Position numbers and translations under genes: made by a program. A model generated the notes under the pieces. The model had not been told where the DNA came from. It ran no database searches and saw nothing but the letters and a program-made list of their open reading frames with translations. Of a stretch of DNA of 64,000 nt, positions 53,078 through 64,000 are shown piece after piece. Numbering within the stretch: the first letter of the stretch is position 1; each line of letters begins with the position of its first letter. The stretch is taken from contig NC_050101.1 in NCBI RefSeq assembly GCF_902167145.1, forward strand, positions 130,292,990-130,356,989, read 5' to 3'. Source of the stretch: Zea mays (lineage: Eukaryota; Streptophyta; Magnoliopsida; Poales; Poaceae).

Positions 53078-56000
53078 ATGGCTGACGAGGTGACCGTCAT
53101 TCCACCGCGCGACCCGTGGCCTTTCTCCACCGTCGCTGTGGAGGACCTAGAGGCCCTTGTTACCGATGGTTTGCTCCATCCCCTCTCCAGTGGGCCACAA
53201 CCGGAGTGGATGGCCCCCGCGAGCGAGGCCGACCCAACTCCACCGCCGGGGTATGTGGTCAGTTTCATCCCCTTCCATGAGCGGGGGTTTGGAGTGCCAG
53301 CGAGCTGCTTCATGCGGGCGCTCCTGCACTACTATGGGGTGGAGCTGCACAACTTCAACCCCAACTCTATTGTGCAAGCGGCCATCTTCGCGGCGGTTTG
53401 CGAGGGTTTTTTGGGGATTGACACTCACTGGGACCTGTGGACCCATCTCTTCTCCGCGGAGTTCTTTGCTGCGATGACGGACGCGAAGAAGGTCCGTATG
53501 GCGGTGCGAGCCAGTGGCTGCACCCTCCAGCTGAGGCCGGGGCGCGCGCAGCAGTACATCCCTACCTCCCTTGTGTCTTCGAACAAGGGGTGGCAGAACC
53601 GGTGGTTTTATCTCCGAAACGACGGCGGGATGCTTCCTCCGTTTTCTCAACGAGTGGTGACCGCCGCCGGCAATAACTGGCGCTGGGGGGCCACGCGCGA
53701 GAACCAGGAGAAGTTCCAGCCTATTCTGCAGGCCTTGCAGAAGTTACGAGATGGGGGCCTTACCGCTGCAGGGGTCGTTGCCGCTATCCATCGTCGGAGG
53801 GTGCTCCCTTTGGCAGAGCGGCGGTTACGGCTTGCGGAGATGAAGCCGGGCGTCAATTTGGAGGGCTCGCGGATGTCCTCGACCTCCCTCTCCGTCGATG
53901 ACCTCCTCAAACGGGTAGCAGGTACGGTAGGGATGCTGGATGCTGGTGCCCTTAGCCAGCCCGCGATGCGTCTCGACCGTGGGTATGTGTCCCTGGTAAG
54001 CGCCCGGTCCTTCTCCTGTTTTGCGTCGAGCTCTCTACGCCTTTGATTCTTACTGTTGGGATTTTTGTTCATCCCCGGGGGTTGAGGATTTTTAAACCCG
54101 CCCGGCCACCGGTCACGGAGGACGCGGCGGACCGAGCCGTGCGTAGGCTTGCCGCGGAGAAGGAGAAGGAGAAGAAGGACGCGGAAAAGGCCCGAGCTCG
54201 CGAGAGGATGCTAGCTCGGGAAGCCTTGGAGAAGCGTCGTCGGAGGCAGGCGAGGGATGGGCTCCCGTTGGAGCCGTCGCCGGAGACGCCTGACGACGAC
54301 GACGATGATGATGATGATGATGACGACGAAGACGACGACATGGCGGCCCGACTTGGCCTCAGCCTGGACTCGAGGCTGGGCCAGGGGTCACCGAGCCATC
54401 CTCCAAGTGGGCTGGCACCATTAGTGCCTGGGGCCGGGACACCAAGGTCCCAATCCGAGGAGCGAAGGCAGGCCGAGGGGGTACTTGACCCCTCGGCCGA
54501 GATAATTGGGGTGACTCCGGGGAGTCAGGCCGATCCACCTGTCCCCAAGAACAAGCGCCCATGCCGGCTGTACAGGAGGTTGGTCCCCCGGTCGTTGTGC
54601 CGACGCCTGGGAGGGTCGCCCCTTTGGCGCCTCGGGCGCCCGAGGCGGAAGCGGCGCCGAAGCCAACAGCGGGGCAATCCTCAGCAGCGCTTGCGGAGAC
54701 CGGGGCCCGAGGGGCCTCCCCACAGGCACGATTGGCCTTGCCCCGGAGCGGGTAAGTATCTGAGGATACCCTTGTTTTGGTTTTTTTTCACTGTGTGTCA
54801 TGAACTTGCCGTCTCTCTCTTTCAGCAAGCGAAGGCAGGGCCCGGCCGGTCTGGCCCCTACGAAGGCCCTTACGACGAAGCCAGCTTCGACGGCCGGTGC
54901 TGCGGCGCACCATGCCGGTTGGTTGGCCTCTGCCCAAGGCGCCCTCCAGCGGGGGGCCCAGGCGGCACGAGTTGCCACGGGGCAAGCCTCCCAGGCTGAC
55001 CCCCTGCTGGAGCGGCCGTCGTGCCGGGGGAGGCTGCTAACGCGGCTGCGGCCCCGAGCCCGCCTGACTTGTTGTCGGCGCCTGCATCGACTCCTGTCGG
55101 GGCTGTCACTGATTCGCCCGCGGCGCCGCCCGTCGCCGCCGACGTCGGGATGGTTGAGGCGCCTCCGCCCGTGGTCATCCCCGACCTCCCCGTTCTCGGC
55201 CATGAGGAGAGGGCGGCCGCCGTGGCCGAGGTCGGTGATCGGAGGCTCGCCACCTTAGCCGAGGGGAGGCCCAGCACGTCGACTGCGGCGACCCCGATGC
55301 ATCGGCTGCAGGGGGACCCGACGCCTTGGTCGAGGGGCACGCAGAACCATGGCCCGTCTTGGGGAGCAGCGGCCTTATCCTCGCATAGCTCAACCCCAAT
55401 GAGTGGGGTGGGCAGCCACTCATGTTCTGGAGCCACGCCACCTCGGACTCGGAACCCCTCCTCTCCCTCAACGATGAGCTAGAGGAGAGGTCTCGGGATA
55501 GTTTCCGTGAGTATACCGAGGCGGCGATGAGGTCGCTTCGGTCGACCATGGAGATCCTTTCCAGGGACGTTCCCAGGGTCTTCCATGTAAGGATTTAGAT
55601 GTACACCTTGCATGATCAGGGCATTCTTTGTAATATCCTGTTTTCCTTCCTTAGGAACTTGCGGACGTGAGCACCGCCAAGTCGCTGTTCATCCGCCGCG
55701 AGAGCGACGTCTGGGATTCGCTGCGGTCCCAGCAGGCCGCGCTTACCGAGGCCAATGAGCGCCTCGCCCAACAGAGCGCCGAGGTGGCAGACCTTCGGTC
55801 GCTCTGTGATGAGCTGAAGTCGGAGGCAGCGGCGGCGCGGACAGAGGCGGCATCGGCACGAGCGAAGGCTTCATCGGCCCAGGAGCAGGTGGCTTCCCAG
55901 GCCGACGAGATGCAGCAACCGCAGCTGGAGCTTGGCCAGGTCACCAGCGAGCGGGACCAATCCCGGAGCCAAGATGCCGAGGCCGCGAGCCGGGCTGAGG

Positions 56001-56717
56001 CCCTTAGGGGTCAGCTGGCTGAGGCTACGGAGCAGCTAGCCAAGGCGTCCGCTCGGGCTGGGACCCTTGCGGAGAGCCTGGCCGTGGCCGTCGGGACTGC
56101 TCAGTCCGCCCAAGCTGTCGTCGCACAGCAGCGTGTCCGGGCCAAAGTTCTGTTTTGTCCGCATCATGATTTTGTCTTTGTCTTCATTCTTCTCCTTGTG
56201 TCTGAAGAATTTTGTCCGACTGTCTGCAGGGTTCGAGACGGCTCTTAGCGAGTCCGTCAAGAACTGCAAGGCGCTTGCCCAGGCGGCTGAGCAGAAGGAG
56301 GCCGACCGCATGGCCATGTTTGAGGCCATCTCGGCTTTCTGCCAGGCCTTTTGCCTCGACGACGTCCCCTCGGGTAGCTCCCCCCAGAGTCAACTGTGGG
56401 CCTTGGGCGGTCATGTGCGCATCAGACTCCGCGGGGCGCTGCACCACGGCGTTAGGCGGGCCTTCGCCGTGCTCGCTTCCCACTACGACGTGGATCTGGA
56501 GCGGGTCAGCGAGGGGTACTGCTTACCCAACGAAGAGGAGGCTGCCTTAGCCGAGGTCTAGAGGCTTGACGCGGCTGTCGAGGGCCCAAGCGCGGCGCTG
56601 GCTTCCTCCTTTGAGGTGGAGATCCTTTCGCCCGTGTCGCCGTCTGAGGCCGGGCCAGATTCTGCCGAGGGTGGAAATGACGTCGAGCGTGCTGCTCCTC
56701 CCCCTGCCGATGTCTGA
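53078..56717 (+). pseudogene. Multi-exon antisense gene of F (gypsy-associated Transposase_28-type protein), frameshifted
   Basis: The first exon starts MADEVTVIPPRDPWPFSTVA and contains VVSFIPFHERGFGVPASCFM and LHYYGVELHNFNPNSIVQA, which I recognise as the domain Pfam calls 'putative gypsy type transposon' (Transposase_28). Candidate introns: 53983-54086 (GTATGT...AG, phase kept), 54752-54825 (GTAAGT...TTTCAG, phase kept), 55587-55654 (GTAAGG...CTTAG), and one ending CTGCAG at 56229 whose donor near 56145 is unclear. Later exons encode a charged Lys/Glu/Arg helix, a poly-Asp run, Ala/Pro-rich linkers, a long Ala/Glu/Arg coiled coil (about 55655-56140), and a C-terminal part with LWALGGHVRIRLRGALHHGV. 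Phase changes near 54555 and 55010 and a TAG at 56559-56561 break it. Function unknown. Confidence 0.7.
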
Positions 56718-57380
56718 GCCTGCAGGAACAGTTTGTTTTAAGTATGCGTATGTTTTTCGCGGCCACTGAGGCCTAAACATTTTAATTGTCGGATTATAAA
56801 GCTGTGTTTTCTTTCCTCTTGTTTCGTGCGTTAGGACTTGTTCGGTAGCAGAATCGCTTATCCGAGCGTGAGTTACTTTTTGCGGAATGTGATGAGTGAG
56901 GTATTCGTATCCCGGAGGCATAGGAGTCCCTCGGCTCGGTCGGCCTTGCCGTTTAAGTGTTCCTCTCATCGTTTTTAGGACTCTGTTATCGACGCAGTCG
57001 AAAAGCATGAAAGTCATTTTGGTAGAAAAGTTTTCGAGCATTAGGACTTGTTCGGTATTAGAATCGCTTATCCGAGCGTGGGTTACTTTTCACGGAAGGT
57101 GATGAGTGAGGTATCCGTATCCCAGAGGCGTAGGAGTCCCTCGGCTCGGTCGGCCTTGCCGTTCAAGGTCTCTCTCGCTCGTCTTTAGGATTCCGTTATC
57201 GACGAAAGTCGTTTTGGCGGAAAACTTTTCCGAGGAAAATTTTGACGCAGAGGGGGTTCCCTCCTTTTAGCCCCCGAGGGAGGGTCGGGCTTTGCTGAGG
57301 CAAGGTTGATCCTTCCTTGATGGTTAGACTTTATTTATGCATGTAAAGAAAACGAGATACATGAATGACTTGAAACATTT
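56718..57380. repeat. 3' flank of the antisense gene with a 210-bp tandem duplication
   Basis: TTAGGACTTGTTCGGTA begins both copies, at 56831 and 57041. Each continues with AATCGCTTATCCGAGCGTG and GAGTCCCTCGGCTCGGTCGG. The second copy is slightly shorter and diverged. Minus-strand CTCGGGGGCT near 57272 resembles the polypurine tracts. No ORF of note. Confidence 0.75.
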
Positions 57381-59240
57381 TTAAGGGTAAAAGCGACGTA
57401 GCTGTTGGATGTTCCAAACGTTGTTGTAAACCTCGCCTTGATCGTTGGTCAGCTTGTATGTCTCAGGCTTCAAAATCTTGGCGATGATGAACGGCCCTTC
57501 CCAGGGAGGAGTAAGCTTGTGGCGCCCTCGGGCGTCTTGTCGCAGCCGAAGTACCAAGTCTCCCACTTGGAAGTCTCGAGGCCGAACCCTTCGAGCGTGG
57601 TAGCATCGTAGAGACTGCTGATACCGCGCCGAGTGTAGTAAGGCCACGTCCCGAGCCTCTTCCAGCTGGTCCAATGAATATTCTCGGCTGGTCTGGTTGC
57701 TTCGGTCGACGTATGCCTTTGTACTCGGGGAACCGTATTCCAAGTCCGTGGGTAAGATGGCCTCGACCCCATAGACTAGAAAGAACGGCGAGAAACTCGT
57801 GGCCCGGCTCGGCGTCGTCCTCAGACTCCAAACCACCGAGGGTAGTTCTTTTATCCACCGCTTGCCAAACTTGTTGAGGTCGTTGTAGATCCTCAGTTTC
57901 AGTCCCTGCAAAATCATACCGTTGGCGCGCTCCACCTGCCCATTTGTCATTGGGTGAGCTACGGAGGCCCAGTCCACACAGATGTGGTGGTCTTCGCAGA
58001 AGTCCAAGAACTTTTTCCCAGTGAACTGCGTGCCATTGTCGGTGATGATGGAGTTTGGGACCCCAAAGCGATGGATGATATTTGTAAAGAACGCCACCGC
58101 CTGCTCGGACTCGATGATGGTTAAGGGTCGGACCTCAATCCACTTGGAGAATTTGTCGATGGCGACCAGTAGGTGCTTGAAGCCCTCAGGTGCCTTCTGC
58201 AAGGGACCGACGAGGTCCAGACCCCACACGGCAAACGGCCAAGTGATGGGTATTGTCTGCAGGGCTTGAGCGGGCAGGTGCGTCTGTCTCGCGTAGAATT
58301 GACACCCTTGGCAGGAGCGTACAATCCTAGTGGCGTCGGCCACCGCGGTCGGCCAGTAGAAACCTTGTCGGAAAGCGTTTCCCACGAAGGCCCGAGGTGC
58401 TGCATGGTGACCGCAAGCCCCCGAGTGTATTTCTTGTAACAACTCTTGTCCTTGGGCGACAGATATGCATCGTTGGAGAATGCCTGAGGGGCTACGGTGA
58501 TACAACTCTTTTTCATCACCGAGTAAAACGAACGACTTGGCGCGCCGAGCCAGTCGCCGAGCTTCGGCCTTGTCGAGGGGCAGCTCTCCTTGGAGGAGAT
58601 ATTCCAGGTATGGGGTCTGCTAGTTCTGGTTTGGCGCAACCCCATTCCGCTCTCCCTCGATGCGCAAGGCCTCACCCTCGGCAGCCGAGGGTACCTCGGG
58701 CTGGGCCGTGGTTTCCTCGGGTTCGGTCGCGTCGTCGAGTTTCACGGATGGTTGTTATATGTCCCTAGAGAAGACATTTGGGGGAACCGTCGTTCGCCCC
58801 GAGGCTATTTTAACCAGCTGATCCGCAGTCTCGTTGTACCGCCGAGCAACATGGTTGAGTTCTAGCCCGTGGAACTTATCTTCCAGGTGCCGAACTTCGT
58901 CGCAATAGGCCTCCATTTTTCGATCACGATAGTGGGAGTTCTTCATGACCTGGTCAATGACGAGCTGCGAGTCACCACGAGCGTCGAGGCGTCGAACCCC
59001 TAGCTCGACGGCGATGCGCAGTCCATTAACCAAGGCCTCGCACTCGGCCACGTTGTTTGACGCCGAAAAATGGAGGCGCAGTACATAGCGCACATGTTTC
59101 CCGAGGGGTGAGATGAAGAGCAAGCCAGCACCTGCCCTGGTTTTCATCAGCGACCCATCGAAGTACATGGTCCAAAATTTAGCCTGGATTGGAGCTTTCG
59201 GCAATTGGGTGTCGACCCATTCAGCCAGGAAGTCCGCCAA
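57381..59240 (-). pseudogene. pol: pol of F: second RNase H and integrase, two nonsense codons
   Basis: Minus strand. From 59240: RNase H with MYFDGSLMKTRAGAGLLFIS, AECEALVNGLRIA and ARGDSQLVIDQV, the acidic residues expected of the additional RNase H of Tat elements. An in-frame stop lies at 58755-58757 and a TAG at 58620-58622. Integrase follows: zinc-binding end (GHHAAPRAF, CQGCQFYA), core (GLDLVGPLQK, ITDNGTQFTG, NGQVERANG), then a basic C-terminus with FQVGDLVLRLRQ and GPFIIAKIL, ending at 57381. No chromodomain. This part is in a different phase from gag-RT because of an indel near 59246. Confidence 0.87.
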
Positions 59241-60594
59241 GATGGGACTTTATGGCCTTCCGAGGGGCAAATGAAATTGTCTCGCCCATGAGTTCCACTG
59301 TCCATTTTGCTATCCTACCCGAGGCCTCTCGACACTGGATGATCTCTCCCAAGGGGAAGGATGACACCATAGTCACCGGATGAGACTCGAAGTAGTGTCG
59401 CAATTTTTGCCGTGTTAGAATTACTGCGTACAGTAGCTTCTGGATTTGTGGGTAGCGGATCTTGGTCTCGGATAGCACCTCGCTGATGAAGTAGACCGGC
59501 CTCTGGACGAGCAGTGCATGCCCCTCTTCTCGTCTCTCGACTACGATCGCGGCGCTGACCACCTGAGTGGTTGCGGCTACGTAAATCAAGAGGGCTTCTC
59601 CCGCAATGGGGGGCACCAAGATGGGCGCATTAGTAAGGAGTGCCTTTAAGTTTCCGAGAGCTTCCTCAGCCTTGGGGGTCCAAGTGAAGCGCTCGGCCTT
59701 CCTCAAGAGGCGATACAAGGGCAATCCTTTCTCGCCAAGGCGCGAGATGAAGCGGCTCAGGGCCGCAAGGCATCCGATGACCCTTTGTACTCCTTTTAGA
59801 TCTTTAATGGGTCCCATGTTGGTGATGGCCGCAATTTTCTCCGGGTTGGCCTCGATGCCTCGTTCGGAGACGATGAACCCTAGGAGCATGCCTCGAGGGA
59901 CTCCGAAGACACACTTCTCGGGATTGAGTTTTATGCCCTTTGCACGCAGGCACCCGAAAGTTACTTCGAGGTCGGAGGCTTTCCTTGTTTTGACGATGAT
60001 GTCATTGACATAAGCCTCGACCGTTCTGCCGATGTGCTCTCCGAACACGTGGTTCATGCACCTTTGGTAGGTTGCACCTGCATTCCTCAAGCCAAATGGC
60101 ATAGTAGTATAACAATGCATGCCAAAAGGTGTGATAAAAGAAGTCGCGAGCTGGTCGGACTCTTTCATCTTGATTTGGTGATAGCCCGAATAGGCGTCGA
60201 GGAAAGATAGGGTTTCGCACCCAGCAGTGGAGTCCATGATTTGATCGATGCGAGGCAGAGGGTAGGGAACTTTTGGACATGCTTTGTTTAAACCAGTATA
60301 GTCTACGCACATCCTCCATTTCCCACCTTTTTTCTTTACAAGCACAGGGTTAGCTAGCCATTCTGGATGGAATACCTCTTTGATGAACCCTGCAGCCGTT
60401 AGCTTGTGGACCTCCTTGCCTATGGCCCTGCGCTTTTCTTCGTCAAAACAGCGCAGGTGCTGCTTCACGGGTCGGGCACCGGCTCGGATGTCCAGTGAGT
60501 GCTCGGCGACATCCCTCGGTATGCCTGGCATGTCCGAGGGACTCCACGCAAAAGTTTCGGCGTTTGCGCGGAGAAAGTCGACGAGCACTGCTTC
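59221..60594 (-). pseudogene. pol: pol of F: reverse transcriptase and first RNase H, catalytic residue changed
   Basis: Minus strand. It begins with FAWSPSDMPGIPRDVAEHSL, then RT blocks KWRMCVDYTGLNKACPK, SFLDAYSGYHQIKM and TTMPFGLRNAGATYQRCMN. The active-site motif reads YVNDIIVKT with Asn (codon 60004-60006) in place of the first Asp. The first RNase H follows (FTWTPKAEEALGNLKALLT), but its usual catalytic start is degenerate (LLIYVAATTQVVSA, no Asp). The frame ends after a frameshift near 59246 that separates it from the second RNase H. A TAG at about 60595-60597 lies between protease and RT. Confidence 0.87.
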
Positions 60595-61251
60595 CTATTT
60601 GGGGTCGAGCTCGGAGCCGACCCTGACTTTATTGCCGGTGTCATTGCTGGGGTCGAGAGAGACGGATTTAACCGCCTCGGCTGGTTCGAAGTTGCCGGCG
60701 TGGCGCTTCGCATCAGGCGCCTTCTTGGAGAGGCAATCCAGGTCGGCGATGAGGGCCTCGGACTCGGCGATGGCCTCAGCGTACTCCACGCATTCCACGT
60801 TGCACTCGTAAGCGTGGCGGTACGTGGATCCGACGGTGATGGTTCCGTTGGGGCCTGGCATCTTGAGCTTGAGGTACGTGTAGTTGGGGACGGCCATGAA
60901 CATGGCGTAGCACGGTCTTCCCAACACCGCGTGATAGGTCCCTCGGAACCCGACCACCTCGAAAGTGAGGGTTTCCTTTCGGAAGTTGGAGGGAGTTCCG
61001 AAGCAGACGGGCAAATCAAGTTGCCCAAGGGGCAGGACGCGCTTACCGGGGATGATCCCGTGAAAAGGTGCTGCACCGGCCCGGATCGTGGATAGATCTA
61101 TCCCCAAGAGCCCTAGGGTCTCGGCGTAGATGATGTTGAGGCTGCTGCCTCCGTCCATGAGGACCTTGGTGAGCCTAGCGTTGCCGATGACAGGGTCGAC
61201 GACGAGTGGGTACCTTCCTGGGCTCGGCACGTAGTCGGGGTGGTCGCCTTA
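60595..61251 (-). pseudogene. pol: Protease region of F
   Basis: Minus strand, same phase as RT. It contains VLMDGGSSLNIIYAETLGLL (aspartic protease motif DGGSS), then FRGTYHAVLGRPCYAMFM, and a charged linker. It is bounded by in-frame stops at about 61249-61251 and 60595-60597. The DGG form is normal for Tat proteases. It would process Gag-Pol inside the particle. Confidence 0.82.
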
Positions 61252-63429
61252 GTCGAAGGTGATGGGCTTGTTGGACCAGTCTAGGTAGACCGGCGTCGCT
61301 ACCTTCACCGAGCAGACCTCCCGACGCTCCTGCTTGCGGTGCCGAGCTGAGGCGTTCGCCACCTGTCCGTCGTAGATCATGAAGCAGTTGTGGACCTCCG
61401 GGAACTCTTCATTCTTGTCGCCCCCCTTCTTGTTGTTGCCTTGGTCTTTTCCACCTTCTTCCGAGGGTCCAACCTTGATGAAGTAACACCGGAGCATGTC
61501 GCACTCCTCAAGGGTGTGCTTGACGGGACCCCTGTGATAGGGGCACGATTCCTTGAGCATTTTGTCGAACTTGTTGACCCCTCCGGGAGGCTTCCGAGGG
61601 TTCCTGTGCTCGGCCACAGCAACGAGATCCGCGTCAAGGGCGTCGTGTTTCCCTTGCGTCTTCTTCTTCTTGGCCTTCTTCTTCGTGCCACGCTGGACGG
61701 ACGCCTCGGGGGCGTCTTCCTTCGGTCTTCCCTGAGGCTGCTTGTCCTTCCAGAAGATGGCTTCAACCGCCTCCTAACCAGAGGCGAACTTGGTGGCGAT
61801 TTCCATCAATTTGCTTGCCTTGGTGGGAGTCTTGCATCCCAGTTTGCTCACCAGGTCTCGGCACATGGTGCCGACGAGAAATGCCCTGATGACGTCCGAG
61901 TCGGTGATGTTGGGCAACTCGGTGCGCTGCTTGGAAAACCGCCGGATGTACTCTCACAGGGATTCCCCTGGCTGCTGGTGGCAGCTTCGGAGATCCCATG
62001 AGTACCCAGGGCGCACGTACGTACCTTGGAAATTTCACGCGAAGGCCTTGACCAGGTCGTCCCAGTCAGAGATCTACGCAGGAGGCAGATGCTCCAGCCA
62101 TGCCCGGGCAGCGTTGGAGAGGAAGAGGGGGAGGTTGCGGATGATGAGGTTGTCGTCGTCCGTCCCTCCCAACTGGCATGTCAGCCGGTAATCCGCGAGC
62201 CACAACTCCGGCCTTGTCTCCCCTGAGTACTTGGTGATGGTAGTCGGGGCTCAGAACCGGGCCGGGAACGGCGCCCGTCGTATGGCCCGGCTGAAGACTC
62301 ATGGACCTGGTGGTTCGGGCGAGGGGCTCCGGTCCTCCTCACTGTCGTAGTGTCCTCTGCGCCTAGGGTGGTAGCCTCGGTGCACCCTCTCTTCGAGGCG
62401 GGCTCGACGGTCGCGGCAGTGCTGCCCATCGCCGAGACGATCCGGGGCCGCGGGCGTCCCGTCCTGTGTGCGCTCGGTGCGGACCGAGGCCTCCCATATG
62501 CGTCGGGAGGGCGTTGCGCGATGCTATGAGGGGCACCCTTGCCTTCGGGAGGCAGAGCTCTCGGCTCGTCGGACGGCAGCATCTTCATGGAGATCCTTGA
62601 GTTCGCCCTGGATACGCCGCCCCTCGGTGGTGGATAGCTCCGGCATTGTTCGGAGTAGCATTTCCGCTGTAGCTAGGTCCTGGCCGGCCCCGATGAAGGG
62701 CTGGGGCAGCCCTGCCCTAGCATTGCCAATGATACGGCGTTGGACGTCCCGGGCCTGATGTCGCGCTCCTCCGGCTAGTGCCCGACCTGCCCATTCCTGC
62801 TCGATGTTTTGTCAGAGCTGCACAAGACGCTCCGCTTCTTCGTCGAGCTTGGCCTGCATCTCGTGGAGTTGCTCGAGCTGTGTGTCCTGACCCCCCGCAG
62901 GGACTGGGACCACAGCTAGCTCCCGTGGGATCTCAACGCGAGACGCAGGCACAGGGGCGTTGTCATCTTCCGGCATGCCGAGGTGGTTGTCTTCGTCGTG
63001 ATCCCCCTGATCGATGTGGAAACACTCGCGACTTGGGCCATAACCCTCGTCGTCGAGGCTGTGGTCATCGTCGAAGCAGCCAGAGAGGCAGTAGTCACAT
63101 GCGGACATGAAGTCTCGCATGGCACTGGGATCACGGAGTCCGGAGAAATCCCAACCGAAGTCGGGGTCATCGTCTTCCTCGGAACCCGCGGGTCCAGAGG
63201 TTGAGACGGCTGTCGGTCGATCCCAAGATGACCACATATGATACCCTGGAAGGTCAGGATACGCCCCTGCGAAAGCGCTCACCGAAGCGGCGTCGCTTGG
63301 TGGATCGAAGCTGAATCTAAAAGGGATAGGGTGGAAAACGGACGGTACCTCTTGGTTGATGGACGGTGGTGAAGTCGCGTCAGGGACGGAATGCACCGTT
63401 ATCTCAGGTACGAGGCTAACGCCCAGCAA
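61249..63429 (-). pseudogene. gag: gag of F, several nonsense codons
   Basis: Minus strand, from MLGVSLVPEITVHSVPD at 63429. An acidic N-terminal part with a coiled-coil-like segment ends at a stop 62812-62814. Further on in the same phase come the Gag core (ELWLADYRLTCQLGGTDDDN; NLPLFLSNAARAWLEHLPP; about 62080-62250) with more stops (about 62285, 62075 and others). Basic KKKAKKK-type sequence follows, then a single zinc-binding-like part CPYHRGPVKHTLEECDMLRC (about 61540). It ends at the stop 61249-61251. It would form the particle; this copy cannot. Confidence 0.78.
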
Positions 63430-63906
63430 GTCCTTCGTGAGGGTGCTGGCGTCATCAGTTCACTTGGGGTTGGCATGTTGCGGGGAAGCGACACCCGTCG
63501 TTGTCTTAGGTGCGAGGACAACACCCGACATGTCCCCCGCAGGGGTGCCGGCGTCGTCGACTCGCTCTGGTCCGACAGCCAACGAGGTGTCGCCTCCTGC
63601 CTGGCCACGGTTGCCCCGTCTCCTCCTCCGGCGAGGAGAGTGGCGGGGAAAACCCGGGTGTTCCTCTTCTACCACGGGGGGAAGTCGTCGTCGAGTTCGC
63701 CGTCATCGGGCGAGCCGACGACCGTCGTTGTTGTCGTGCTGCAAGGGGAGGAGTACCATGTCGTAGCTGCCGTCGCGGGACATGAACTCGAGACTCCCGA
63801 AGCGGAGCATCGTCCTGAGCTGAAGAGGCTGCTGAAGGCTACCCATCTGGAACTCAACGGGAAAGTGTTCGACAACACACAGCAGGCCCCTGCCTAGCGC
63901 GCCAAC
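63430..63906 (-). other. Leader and primer-binding site of F
   Basis: Between gag and the right LTR. The primer-binding site is adjacent to the LTR on the minus strand (GTTGGCGCGCTAGGCAGGGG, complement of about 63887-63906), a non-Met type typical of Tat elements. A diverged tandem duplication of about 108 bp (GGTGCTGGCGTCATC at about 63452 and GGTGCCGGCGTCGTC at about 63545) is present. The plus-strand ORF 63391-63897 shows no recognisable domain. Confidence 0.65.
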
Positions 63907-64000
63907 TGTCGGCGTTTTGGCCCCACGAGGACCTTCAACTGACTAGTGAATTTGTCGCTGTGTGCCCCTACCCAGATGGGTTGATGCAAGATGGAACACA
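63907..64000 (-). repeat. 5' LTR of F (right LTR), truncated by window end
   Basis: It starts TGTCGGCGTTTTGGCCCC on the plus strand and matches 50347-50440 with several substitutions. Only 94 bp are visible. Confidence 0.85.

Larger units (their letters stand above)
50347..64000 (-). mobile_element. Tat-lineage gypsy retrotransposon F (Huck/Flip-like), right end outside window
   Basis: LTR copies begin (plus strand) TGTCGGCGTTT at 50347 and 63907. gag and pol are on the minus strand, so the left LTR (50347-51716) is the 3' LTR and the right one, cut by the window, is the 5' LTR. The internal region is about 12.2 kb. Minus-strand order: primer-binding site, gag, protease, RT, RNase H, a second RNase H, integrase, then a 5.6-kb region carrying a plus-strand spliced gene. 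The second RNase H and antisense extra gene are known traits of Tat-lineage elements. gag and pol are broken by several stops and a frameshift. Confidence 0.88.

Noticed and set aside
53147..53650. 167-codon minus-strand ORF opposite the Transposase_28-type exon
   Set aside because: It is a shadow of the plus-strand coding sequence, with no motif of its own.
63391..63897. 168-codon plus-strand ORF in the leader of F
   Set aside because: No recognised domain; it spans a tandem duplication and the primer-binding site, so a chance frame in GC-rich sequence is more likely.

Overview
This window is grass nuclear DNA, most likely maize (Zea mays) or a close relative. It consists almost entirely of nested LTR retrotransposons with two small hAT-type DNA transposons, and I see no intact host gene. 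The assignment rests on the families present: Sirevirus-type Ty1/copia elements with CACCGGAC/GTCCGGTG palindromes in their LTRs (Opie-like and Ji-like), chromodomain gypsy elements with 3.4-4.3 kb LTRs, and a Tat-lineage gypsy element with an extra antisense gene. All family names come from recognition, not from a database search.

Layout. Positions 1-943 are a minus-strand Sirevirus LTR cut by the window edge. It abuts a copia reverse-transcriptase fragment (K, minus strand, 944-1150), which continues at 10572-10752 on the far side of element A. Element A (1151-10571) is a complete Opie-like Sirevirus with a perfect target duplication (AATAC). Next come a truncated gypsy LTR (J, 10753-12378) and element C, a chromodomain gypsy element (12379-46538). 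C keeps only the end of its 5' LTR, and its 3' LTR is split by element B. B (20636-44342) is a second chromodomain gypsy element whose integrase is split by element E (29966-38939), a Ji-like Sirevirus with an uninterrupted pol frame and near-identical LTRs (target duplication CTTGG). The order is therefore C, then B into C, then E into B.

After C there is a degraded acidic reading frame (46539-47097). It is followed by a gypsy LTR-like stretch G (47098-50346) hosting two hAT-type elements with 8-bp target duplications; the second appears to carry a captured host-gene fragment. From 50347 to the right edge lies F, a Tat-lineage gypsy element with gag-pol on the minus strand. A plus-strand multi-exon gene with its own TATA box sits between pol and the left LTR.

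How the parts work together: in each element the LTR supplies promoter and polyadenylation signals, an initiator-tRNA-Met-like site (A, B, C, E) primes reverse transcription, Gag packages RNA, and Pol matures, copies and integrates it. Most copies are broken by nonsense codons, frameshifts or catalytic-site changes. The most interesting unexplained structures are in gypsy LTRs and leaders: a six-unit tandem array of hairpins with compensatory changes (44551-44856), an exon/intron-like architecture with a GC-AG intron of about 1 kb shared by three LTR families, and splice-acceptor-like sequences directly before the start codons of both the accessory ORF and gag in B and C.
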